From assembly GCA_000151295.1 (NCBI GenBank), contig GG745332.1, positions 1,257,738 to 1,321,737 of the forward strand: a stretch of DNA of 64,000 bases, read 5' to 3'. The notes beneath the pieces were generated by a model. That model was not told the origin of the DNA, ran no database searches, and saw only the letters and a program-made list of their open reading frames with translations. Numbering within the stretch: position 1 is the first letter of the stretch; each line of letters starts with the position of its first letter. Both the position numbers and the translations under genes were made by a program. This DNA comes from Allomyces macrogynus ATCC 38327. Taxonomy: Eukaryota; Blastocladiomycota; Blastocladiomycetes; Blastocladiales; Blastocladiaceae. This document shows, in pieces, positions 1 to 10,150 of this stretch.

Positions 1-462
1 TATATCATCTCATTCTTGGCCAGTTTTCAATCCGCGCGCTCCAGCGTTTCTTTCTCGTCCCTCGACGCGTCTCGAAGAGCCTCGCAAAAACACAGGCTGT
101 ACGTTCATTCGTTCTTCATTCGTATTGAGGTTCGGGGCCCGAGAAACATTGGGCGGGGAAGGGAGGAGATGGAGTAAGGGCTTGCACATGGAAACAGTCG
201 CGAGCGCGCGAGTACAAGCAAGGCCAAGTGTCAACCAACGGGCATGGGGGAGCCGAAGGAGCAGAGATGATGGGAGGGGAGCAAGGTCCCCTTGTGAAGG
301 GTTCGTAATTCCAATTCATTTACCGCGACAGAGCACGCGCGCGCTTGCGTGAGCGTGCACGGCCGTCAAGAAAAAGGTCAAAAACAAAACGCCCCCAAAA
401 AGGCAGAAAAGAAACTAAAAAAAGTCTTGACAAATACAACAGCACAGCCTCACCACAACCGC
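1..462. other. Intergenic, left edge
   Basis: I see no convincing gene here. The short open frames have no homology that I recognise. The stretch lies just 3' of the KGD2 stop codon, and the A-rich part at about 370-430 reads as T-rich on the minus strand, consistent with the 3' flank of that gene. Confidence 0.6.
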
Positions 463-2226
463 TTACAGCAGCATGCGGCGCGGGTCCTCAATCGCCTCCT
501 TGAGCTTCATGAGGAACGTGGTAGCCTCACGACCGTCGATCAGGCGGTGGTCGTAGGTCAGGCACACGTACATGACGGGCCGGATCTCAATCTTGCCGTT
601 CACCACGACGGCGCGCTCCTTGACGGCGTGCATGCCGAGAATCGCCGACTGCGGCATGTTGATGATGGGCGTGCCAAACATGGACCCGAACACGCCGCCG
701 TTCGAAATCGTGAACGTGCCGCCAGCCATATCCTCGATCGAGATCTTGTTGTCACGGGCCTTGGCCGCCATGTCGGCGAGTGCGCGCTCGACGTCGAGGA
801 ACGACATGTTCTGGCAGTCACGCAGGACGGGCGTGACGAGACCCTTGGGCGTGGCGACGGCAACCGAGATATCGACAAACGACGGGTAGACGGTATGGTC
901 GCCGTCGATGCGCGCATTCACGACGGGCACGTGCTTCATCGCATAGGTCGTCGCCTTGACAAACGCCGACATGAACCCGAGCTTGACGCCATGCTCCTTG
1001 AGCGCCGCGTCCTTGTACTTGTTGCGGAACTCCATGATGTTCGACATGTCAATCTCGTTGAAGGTCGTCAGCGACGCCGCCGTGTTCTGCGACTCCTTGA
1101 GACGCTCAGCGATGCGCAGACGCATGCGCGACATCTTGACGCGCTCCTCGGTGCGCGCACTGGTCACGGCAGCCTGCACGGCCGCAGCGGGGGCCGCGGG
1201 CGCGGGGGCCGCCGGGGCAGGGGCAGCAGCCGGGGCCGCCGCGGGCTTGGCGGCCGGTGCGGGAGCAGCAGCTGCGGGGGCAGGAGCAGCGGCAACCGGC
1301 GCGGGCGCGGCGACCGGAGCGGCCTCGGCCTTGGGGGCAGCGGGCGCCGGGGCAGCGGCAGCGGGGGCTGATGCAGCGTAAACATATCGTCACGACACAG
1401 ATCAGCTTCACGGCGAGCGCATTTTCGCAACCGCAAGTCCAGGAAAAACGGCGTACCCTCGGACGCGTCCTTCTTCTCGAGCTTGAACAGGTCAGCAGCG
1501 ACAACGACCGTGTCCTCCTCGTTGGCAAACTGCTCAACGATAACACCCGATGCGGGCGCGTTGACGGCAACATCGATCTTGTCGGTCTCAATGGTCGCAA
1601 CCTCCTCGTCGGCCTTGACAAAGTCGCCGACCTCTAGATTATCGAGAACAATGCAAAATGCGGGGCTATTCGTGAGTTTTCCAGTCACGCAGCAGGGGCG
1701 GCGCGCCACCGCCGCCCGGATGCGGGGAACGGAGCGCATGGACGCGTCGCCATGCACGTTGCATCGTACTCCCGGCGTGTTGCCGCGCGCGTGCCGGGAT
1801 CAAGCGATCAAGAGACACGTACTCTTGTGCCACGTCTTGAGCGTGCCCTCGGAGATGGAGTCGGCCATTTGCGGGACCTTGACGGTCACGACATCGGCTA
1901 ACAGAGGGTCAGCACAGCGGGTCAGTCGACTGGAATGTCAGCAGCGCGAGCACCGGAGCATAGTAACAAACCGTAGGAGCGAGCCTGAACGGCCGTGAGC
2001 GTCTTGAGGGCACTGCGAGCGCAACCAAGGGCCAAGAGCAGTCAGGATCGGATGGTTCTCTTGTCGCTTTCAGCAGCGGCTTAAGAACAACGAACCCAGC
2101 CGAGACAAGACGGGCCATGGCGGGGGCAATGGCGACGGCAGCGACGGCGCGCGGAGCAGCGGCACGGACGGCCGAGGCGGCAGCCAGGCGCAGGGTCGGG
2201 CGCGCAGCGATACGGGCGGCAAACAT
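463..2226 (-). CDS. KGD2: Dihydrolipoyl succinyltransferase, E2 of 2-oxoglutarate dehydrogenase, mitochondrial
   Basis: This is the E2 core of the 2-oxoglutarate dehydrogenase complex, which transfers succinyl groups to CoA in the mitochondrial matrix. I choose the ATG at 2226 because it opens an Arg/Ala-rich, acid-free presequence typical of mitochondrial import. The lipoyl domain is split over two exons: a strand reading [12 protein letters not shown] near 1,860-1,890, then [20 protein letters not shown] near 1,540-1,640, whose ETDKID holds the lipoylated lysine. An Ala/Pro-rich linker (about 1,180-1,380) leads to the catalytic domain at 463-1,160, with the active-site [10 protein letters not shown] near 500-540. 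No peripheral-subunit-binding domain is evident, as is usual for fungal Kgd2. At least three introns are needed, at about 1,896-2,120, 1,640-1,824 and 1,380-1,470. The long open frame on the other strand is a GC shadow. Confidence 0.95.
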
Positions 2227-2898
2227 GATGGCGGTGATGGTCCGAGTACTGTCGGTCGATCGGTCAAGCTGCGATGCTTTCCTTGATCAGCAGCGGCAGC
2301 AGCGGGTGGGCAGCGACACGGCAAGATGCAGCTGGTCCTTGGTCGTCGTTGTAGGCGTCGTTGTCGGCGCAAGAGCGGTCCGAGAGGTCCAGGAGAGAAG
2401 GGATGGGTGGGGATGGTTGAGGTCGACCGGGTCCAGCCGGCTTGTTCGAAAACGACGCGGCACAGACGTGCTGTGCGGGGATACGCTTGGACGATCGTTT
2501 GGGGGCGGTCCCTGCCCAAGTGCGTCAAGGCAGCGACAGTTTTGGCAGGATCGTAGAAAAGGTGGCTTGGTCCCGGAAGATGCCGGCTGCACGAGTCACG
2601 CTGTGGCGCAGGCGATCTGAGCAAAGCCCAGATCGACGCTTCCTAAAACGTGAGACTCATAGACACGTGTCCTGCCCATGCCAGACCTGCAGGCATCGGA
2701 CGGCTGCTGCAAAGCCGCGCGGTCAGCTCGGCAAGCTGTTTGGAGCCGAACTTCCACCTCTTCACTGTGTCGCCACCAAACCTCCCTGACGAAGCCCTGA
2801 CGACGCCCCACGACGCGCTCTCAAAATAGGGATCAACCATTGTCAACTGCACCCCACTGCTCCTCGCGGCTCGCTCAAGCATTTGAATCGGGTGCACC
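2227..2898. promoter_or_regulatory. Divergent intergenic region between KGD2 and the SulP gene
   Basis: About 670 bases separate the two divergently transcribed start codons, so both promoters should lie here. Open frames in this stretch are GC-driven and show no recognisable protein. I see no clear TATA box. Confidence 0.4.
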
Positions 2899-5483
2899 AT
2901 GCAAGCCCCTGGCGCCGGATCCGGTGCTGGCGCAGCTGGCGCGCGACCGTTGATCCATGCCCGCGCGCGACCCATCACGCCGGCACGCAACCTCGTGGAC
3001 GAGTCCGACTCCGAGTCAGTCAGCGCATTCGACGACGATGCCGACGACACGTCCGACCAGGAATGGGCTGCAGCCGACGATCTGCCCGCCCGCGCCCGCG
3101 CAGCGCATCATCACCATGCTTCATCGTCGTCGTCATCAAGCACCATGCCGCCTGCGGGCGTCACAGCGATCCCGCTGCCCATCACCGAGACGGAGCCGCT
3201 GCTCCCGGCCTCGGCGGCACGCCTGCGCGGCGAGCGATCCTGGGACGCGACTTGGGTCACGCTCAAGACGCGCGCGCGCTATTACGTGCCGGCACTCTCG
3301 TGGATTCCCAATTATGATCCGCGCAATTTGCCGCACGATTTTTTGGCCGGAGCTACGGGTACGTGCTCCGTCCACAGTCATGATCAAGAAGATCAGGCGG
3401 AAATGCATGCCGAGTGGGTCGTTTGGCAACGGCTGACGTTTCTCCACCATGTGCAGTCGCGCTGCTCCTGCTCCCGCAGGGCCTCTCGTACGCATCGTCT
3501 CTCGCCAAGCTCGACCCGGTCGTCGGGCTGTACACGGCGTTTGCGCCCGTCGCCTTTTACGCCTTCTTTGGCACGTCGCGCCAGCTTTCGGTTGGGCCCG
3601 AGGCGCTCGTCTCGATTCTCGTCGGGTCGGCCATTACCAAGAATGCGGTTCTGCGAATGGGTGATGGCACCGAGTTCAATGAAGAAGCTGTCATGGCCGA
3701 GCGCGCGACCTTGGCCGCGACGTTGAGCCTGCTCGTCGGTATTTTCACGTTCATGCTTGGGTTCTTCCGGTTCGGGTTCATCGACTCGATGCTCTCCCGC
3801 GCGCTGTTGCGCGGGTTCATCACGGCCGTGGCCCTTGTCATCATGATTGAGCAGGTACCGACGCTGCTCGGGATGCCGCTGGTGCCTGGTGGCCTGCCGG
3901 CGCTTGAACCGCTGCCGCCGGTGTTCCCGATCCCGCCAACCGTATCGTCGACAATGTATTGGAGCACGGGCACTGCTGAGGCGGTCGAGCCCGACGATGA
4001 CGAGCCCTCGGCGTTCGACCTGTTCCTGACCCTGCTCGACCGCTTACACGAGACGCACGCACCGACCCTACTTTTGTCAATCGTCTCGGTCGCGTTCCTC
4101 CTCATCACGGCCGCCGCCAAGCAGCGCATCGCCGACCGGTTCCACCGGCCATGGGTCAAGCTGATCCCAGAAATCCTGATCCTGGTCGTGGCCACGATCA
4201 CGCTCAGCTGGGCCTACGACTGGCGCTCGCAGGGAATTGAGATTCTCGGCCGCGTGCGATTCTCTGGCCTGCCCGTCCCGCGGTTCCCACTGCTCAAGCC
4301 CTTTAGCGTGATTCGCGGGCTCACGATCCCGGCAATCCTGATTTCCGTGATTGGGTTTGTCGAGAGTATTGTCGTAACCAAGTCGTATGCGGGCGCGCAC
4401 AACTACCCGGTCTCGCGCAACCGCGAGCTCGTCGCGCTCGGCGTGGCCAACTTGGCGGGCGCGTTTTTCCACGCGTATCCGGCGTTTGGGTCGCTTGCGC
4501 GGTCGCGCGTCGCGGACCGCGTTGGTGCGCGCACGCAACTTGCGGGCCTCGTCGCTGCAGCACTGGTTCTGGTCGCGATCTTTTGCCTACTGCCGTGCTT
4601 CGAGTACCTGCCGAAAGCCGTCATGGCGTCGATCATTCTCGTTGCGGCTCTGTCGCTGGTCGAGACGCACGATATTGCGTTCATGCTGCAGCTGCACGCG
4701 TGGAAGGACCTCATGTTCATGCTCTTCACGTTTGCGCTGACCGTGTTTGTCTCGATCGAGGCCGGCGTGCTCGTCTCGATCGCCTTATCCCTCCTCCTTG
4801 TCGTCAAAGATGTGGCGATCCCGCGGATCACCCTGCTCGGTCGCGTGCGCCCCGCGACCCCCGCCGCGATACCAACGGCCCACGGCACCGCCATTCCGCC
4901 TTCGGTTCTCGCACAACGCCGGGTCAAGTACCGGTCCATGGCCAACTTCCAGGGTGCCCAGATCCCCACCTCCGACGACGACGACGCCGCTGGTACCGTC
5001 GTCGTGCGTATCGACGAACCACTGCATTTCGCCAACACGGGCGAATTACGCGACCGGCTCTCGCGCGCCGAGCGGTTCGGGTCCCTTGCCGCGCACCCGT
5101 CGGAAACACCACGTCGTCGCGCGCCTGTGCGGCACGTCGTGTTTGACGTGCACCATATGCCGAGAATTGACGCGTCGGCGGTCCAGATTTTGGCGGAAAT
5201 CGTCGCGCAGTACCGCGACCGAGGGGTCGCGGTGTCGTTTGTGCGTCTGCGCCCGGCGTTGAGGAAAAAGTTTGCGCGGGCCGGGATCACGGCTTTGGTG
5301 GGGGAGGAGAGGTTCGTGCGCCGGATTGCGGATGCGTTGCGCGTCGGTGCGGGTGGGGATGGAGAGGGGTTGCATGACGCAGCGGTCGCGGTGGTTGAGG
5401 TGGGGATGTCCGACCGGGATGCGGGCGGTGCGGAGGATCATGGGGAGGTGTCGGCAGAAACTTCGTCGCTGGTGCATGGATGA
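2899..5483 (+). CDS. SulP/SLC26-family anion transporter with C-terminal STAS domain
   Basis: This is a predicted sulfate or other anion transporter of the SulP/SLC26 family. Exon 1 (2,899-3,358) encodes an acidic, low-complexity N-terminal tail (residues about 1-110, Ser- and His-rich) and the conserved entry to the membrane domain. An intron at 3,359-3,456 (gtacgt to gtgcag, CTGAC branch) is followed by exon 2, which starts with the family signature (LPQGLSYASSLAKLDPVVGL). Roughly 10-12 hydrophobic segments follow up to about 4,820. The STAS domain lies at about 4,930-5,340 and includes the VFDVHHMPRIDASAVQIL helix. A region of about 60 residues at 3,880-4,060 between membrane segments is acidic and Pro-rich. 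Substrate cannot be assigned from sequence. The nearest relatives are probably the fungal vacuolar or plasma-membrane SulP proteins. Confidence 0.9.
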
Positions 5484-5727
5484 CGGGTGGAGATTGCGCG
5501 TGAGCACGCGGTATTTGCGCTTGGAGTTGCCTGGTTGTGCTCAGGCGTAGGCCATGAGTGTTGTGTACATTTGATTACAATGATCATGCGGTTGACTATC
5601 GAGACGAGGATGCAGAATCTGTCGCGCTGCTGGTACTGAGGAAGCCCGAGGAAGCCGCCAAGCGAGCATGTCAATGCGCGGGAAAGTGCACATTTCTGCT
5701 ACAAACTGTACATGGCGCCACGTCGCG

Positions 5728-6641
5728 CTAGTCCTCATGGACACTTCTCTTCGCATGCGACAACGACGACGAGCTGAGCATCCGCGCTGGCGTGATGGGC
5801 GCGACTGGCTCACCGTCACCCCCAACGAGCGAGCGATAGGAGCCGCTGAGAGCACTGAACTTGCCCTTGGGCATGACTGCCAGCGTCACACGAGCGGTTG
5901 AGCGCGAATGAGAAAAGGGCTGCGCCATGGTTTGATAAGATGGAAACCAAGACGAACCGCCGGAGCCCATGCTTGGTAGGATGTGGTCCCCGACAGCAAG
6001 CGAGAGAAACAGGAGCAGCGGAACGAGCCAGAGACACACGCCGTAGAACGCCGCGAGCTGGATCATGGAGAATTGGCCGGGGGTGAAGCTCGTGAACCAC
6101 GAGCAGTGATTCGCGAGGGCCAATACTAGGTAAACAAGGTCCCGTCAGTCCCGCACGCCGCCGAGTGGGTGGAGAAGACTTGAAAAAGGTACAGCAGCAC
6201 GATGCAAACAATGGATCACGGAGAGCGATGAACGGGAACGTGCGCAGCGTCGCCGCGTACGCGACATGGCACGCGGCGGAGAACAGGACGCGTGGTGCGG
6301 AAAAACCGTCGAGGAGCAGCAGGACGTGTAGAAACAAGACAATCTGGATGAGGGCGTTTGATTAGACACAAAACACGATCCTTGATCCAGCTAGTATTGA
6401 TTGAACCAACCCAGATGGCGATCGTAATCGCATGCTTGGTTGCACGGACATGCGCTTCCATGAACTCCGACAGGCATAAAAGCCCGCAAACTGGAGGATA
6501 AATTTGTCATGGGTTTCCTTGTCAGATCGCGGAAGTTGTTGTCCATGATCATCAGGCATACGCATTACCGATTACATAGACCAGGAACGCGGCACCGAGT
6601 ACCGCGCCGACAGCAGTCACGATGGAGACTGAGACTATCAT
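5728..6641 (-). CDS. SVP26: Svp26/TEX261-family Golgi-ER membrane protein
   Basis: Svp26 (TEX261 in animals) is a small multi-pass cargo adaptor that helps Golgi glycosyltransferases enter COPII vesicles. Four exons are needed. Exon 1 starts at ATG 6641 with a hydrophobic segment (MIVSVSIVTAVGAVLGAAFL) and ends at a gtaatg donor. Exon 2 (about 6,410-6,480) holds the family's LSEFMEAHVRATKHAI motif. Exon 3 (about 6,193-6,345) reads LFLHVLLLLDGF and RTFPFIALRDP, matching the LLLLDGF and SFPFISL segments of the family. An intron at 6,126-6,192 leads to exon 4, with NHCSWF and GVCLWLVPLLLFLSLAVGD. The C-terminal tail is Ser-rich and cytosolic. No single open frame exceeds about 170 codons, so an ORF-based annotation would miss this gene. 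Confidence 0.85.
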
Positions 6642-6919
6642 TTCTGTCGCGCCAAGTAACAGCTGCACGGGGTCCTAGATTTTATTCGCCTCGGAGACAT
6701 TGCTGGCGTCATGAGCGAGCAGGCGGCACCGTGGCGCGCCGTGGCTCCAAAGCGATCAACAGGCAACTGTGGTGCGGTGCGAGACAGAGGTGCTCAATTG
6801 CGCAGGACCACGTGCAAACCACGCGAGTCCAGGCGGAGTGGTGCGAGACAATTATTTCCAATGTTGCCGTGGCGGTGGTGCATTTGGGTCGCCACGACGC
6901 GGTCCGCGCAATATCCGCC

Positions 6920-9399
6920 ATGATGGCCGCCTACCCCGCGCAGCACCCGCAGTCGCTCGGGGACCCCTTTCTCGGCGCGCCGCCCGCCCTGGATCCGAGC
7001 CAGTCCGGCCCCGGCGCCATCTCAACGGCCACGCTGCAAGCTCTCTCACCGCGTCTCTTCAAGTCGCCCGTGAGCCCCATACCGCCATACCGCGGCCAAG
7101 ATCAGGACGAGGACACGAGCGAGCAGGACGCTGAGGACGAGGATGACGACGACGACAGCGAGGATGCGCGCATCACCGACCAGCGCGTGCCAACGGCCAC
7201 GACCAGCGACCTGTTTGACTCGGAAATGGACCAGGACGGCGATCATCACCTCGCCAACCTCGGTTTTGGACCAGCGGCGCTCGCGGCAGGTGCCGGTGCC
7301 ACAAGCGGTGCCGTTCGTGGTGGTGCCGGGCATGTCGGGGCTACAAGCGACGGTGCTGGACAAGGAAACCACGCTCCCATGTCGCCTACGTCGTACCTGC
7401 GGTCCGCCGGCTTCTTCAACGACGGCCCGACCATGCGCCCGCAATCGCCTGGCAGTTTCTCGAGCGACTCGGCGTTTGGCGTGCGCGACCAGATTGCTGC
7501 CCAGGCCGCCAACGAGGTTCGAATGCGCTTGCCGTGATCTTCGACGTTGAACACGATGCTCACCCCCCACCTGTCGTCGTCCGTGCATCTAGACGGCGCA
7601 AGCCCTGAAGGAGGCATTCCGCAACGGCCGGTCAACCCAGCAATCATGGCGACAGAGCCAAGTCTATGCGCTCGGCCGCATGCTCGCCGAACACCACGAA
7701 CGTTGGCTGAGCGCACTGTGCCAGGACGGCCGGTGTCGCCGCGAGGCCCTGTTTGAGCTCAAGACGGCCGAAACGCAGATTGCGATTGCCTGGGCAAATG
7801 GGCCATCCTGGTGCGAAAAGCAGCACTTGGAAACGGGTTTCCGTACGTTTTGATCGTCGCGAACTCGTTCGAACGATCCATGTTGTTCACCTCGCTGCCA
7901 TACACCAGTTTACGCACCCACACTCGCGCGCACCGCTGCCCCGCGCGGCCTGATTCTGCTCTTCAGCTCGTGCGAGTACCCGGTCATGCACGCGCTCGTA
8001 CCCTTGGCCGCGGCCGTGGCCGCGGGTAACTGCGTCATGGTCACGCCGCACCCGGATGCGCCCGCCGTGTCGAGCTTGCTTCGCCAACTCGCACCGCAGT
8101 ACCTTGATGAGGATTGCATTGCCTTGCACGATGCGTTTTACCACGTCCCGCCGCCCGTCGACTTTGTGTGGTCGGCCGATATCGGCAACCCGGAACCGTG
8201 CATGAGGGCCGGGTCGATGGGGATTCCCGTCAAGTTTGACCGGTATCTGAAATGGTGCGCGGTGGTTCTCTATTCAAACTTTGCGCGTGACCCGGCCATT
8301 TCATTGACCGCTTTGAACCTCGTCCACCAGTCCCGCGATCATTGACGACCCGTCGATCGTCCCGCTCGCCGCACGACGCATCGTCGAGTCGGCCTTCACA
8401 TCGGCGGGCATGTTCCCGTACAAGCCGTCCTACATTGTCACGCTCCCGGAGCTCAAGGCCCCGCTCATCACGCACCTGCAACAGGCGATTGTTGACATGT
8501 ACACGGGTAACCCGTTTGTACAGGACGAGTACAGCCGCGTGCCATCGGCGGGCGTGCTCGACCAGGTCAAGGCCTTGCTCATCCAGCACACGGACGTGCT
8601 CGCCTCGTCGGCCGTCCTCGACCCGGCCGAGAACGACTTGCTTCTCTCGTCGTCGGAAGAAGAGGACGAAGACCATCTCGCCGTGTCGCGGCCGCTTGGG
8701 CTTGCGTCAATGGGCGGCGCCGCTGCGCTCGGGCCTGGGCCCGAGGATGCGCGCGCACATGGCCGAACTGGGAAAAAGGCGCGCGCTGCGAAACCGCCGC
8801 GCGGTGGTGTCGTGGAGGGCGGAATGTGGAGCGACGCGACGCGCGTCGTCGCACCTACCGTCGTTGTGTGCGACCCGAACTCGGCGCTGCTAGCGGGACC
8901 GTGCCCAGGGCCCGTACTGCCCCTGGTCGTGCTGCCCAAAGAAGACCATCTCGAGTTTATGCGCGCGCGGCATCCGTTTGGGATTGTATATCACTTCACC
9001 AAGCGCCGCGACAAGTTCCCGCCGCACTATGCGGTCGGGGTCGTGGTCAACGACACGTTGTCGCCGTTCCGAGTCAACGAGACGATTTCCGCGACCTTGG
9101 CCGCGGCCGCGCCGTCGGCGATTTCGCTCTTCCGCACCTTCTCGAATGCGCAGCCGCAAATCTTTTGCCCACGCAATTACCTTGCGGCGTCGGCCGACGC
9201 ACGGTCGCGGTTCCCGCCCACGACGCGCGGGAAGCTCAAGAACTTGGCCAAGCGGCAAGGGTGGCACGCTGTGCCGCCACCGAAAAAGCCGTGGGGCGCA
9301 CGGGTGCGTGAATGGATGCCTACGGCCGTGTCGGTCACGGTCTTGGGTGCGGTCGGCGCCGGCGTCGCGTGGTACATTCGCGAGCGCGTGTCGCGATAA
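6920..9399 (+). CDS. Class-3 aldehyde dehydrogenase-like protein lacking catalytic residues
   Basis: The fold is that of ALDH3/fatty aldehyde dehydrogenase. Exon 1 (6,920 to about 7,515) is an acidic Ser/Asp-rich extension of about 200 residues not usual for the family. Exon 2 (about 7,593-7,825) has the ALDH3 N-terminal helices (FRNGRSTQQSWR, RMLAEHHERW). Exon 3 carries the Rossmann segment YPVMHALVPLAAAVAAGNC, and exon 4 (from about 8,335) the catalytic half, an acidic insert (SSSEEEDED) and a C-terminal hydrophobic tail anchor (about 9,318-9,380) as in ER/peroxisomal fatty aldehyde dehydrogenases. The active site is missing: the Cys of GQTC aligns with Pro in AGMFPYKPSY (8,410-8,440), the Glu-containing LELGGK aligns with FDRYLK, and the NAD-contacting Lys of LKPSE aligns with Thr in VTPHPD. 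Frame and splice sites are otherwise intact. I infer a pseudoenzyme, not a decayed gene. Confidence 0.8.
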
Positions 9400-10150
9400 C
9401 CCTTTTGCTGTCGGGCCGGCGTGTTGGCGTGTGGGAGGAAAGGGGGGTGGAGAGGACCTTGCGCTTCGTTCGTTTTATATTCGTCTTCTTTTGTGCAAAG
9501 ACTGTGTTCCCAAAATATATGACCGTAGAACCGCGATTGACGATGAAGAACGTCGATGGGCACCCACGTCTTGACAGGATCAACTTTCTTGAGCGGGTAG
9601 CAGCCGAACCTTGGCAAATGTATTAATCACACCTGAACGCCGAGAGGACGCTGATGGCCTCTGTGCAGTGTCCAAACTGCCCACATCTCCACTTCCTTCG
9701 TCGCCAGGTTCCTAGGTCTCCAGCACTGTTTCGGGCCAACACAACGAGGTTGCGGATTCGAATCCCAAAGGGAAGACATACGTGGAGGTGTCACGAACTG
9801 TATGACATGGCATCGATGATTTCCACCTTTGCGAGCGCTGCCTTGGGAATCTCCTGTCTTATTTTTTCTTCTTTGGCGCCACGAGATCAGTTGGCGACAG
9901 GACCAGCACGACCCAGCACAATGGGAGCTGGACACACAGACAATCAAGCCGGCCATCATCTTCCTGTCAATCCGGTCGTATCATCTTGAGGCATGAATAA
10001 ATCTGACTGTTGCGGAAACCCTCGAACGTGGCAAAAATGTTCTCATTCGCTGAGTGCGCGACATGCGTGACGTTGTTCGGGTCATAAGAGTTTTCATATC
10101 AGACGTACACAATCCTGACGTAAACCAGCACCATCGGTCCTACGAGCACA
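9400..10150. other. Convergent intergenic region
   Basis: This lies between the 3' ends of the ALDH-like gene and CBC1. The frame at 9,627-9,959 (-) contains a perfect palindrome, GGATTCGAATCC, which resembles a tRNA T-arm, but no cloverleaf can be closed around it. I see nothing else. Confidence 0.4.

Noticed and set aside
349..1371. 340-codon plus-strand open frame opposite KGD2
   Set aside because: It is antisense to a secure KGD2 catalytic domain and reads as Arg/His/Gly-rich noise, typical of shadows in GC-rich coding DNA.
9690..9800. Possible tRNA around the GGATTCGAATCC palindrome (also seen as an SNPQP-type frame on the minus strand)
   Set aside because: The T-loop-like TTCGAAT has A at the position normally occupied by G53 and its stem does not pair on either strand. 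I could not find matching acceptor or D stems.
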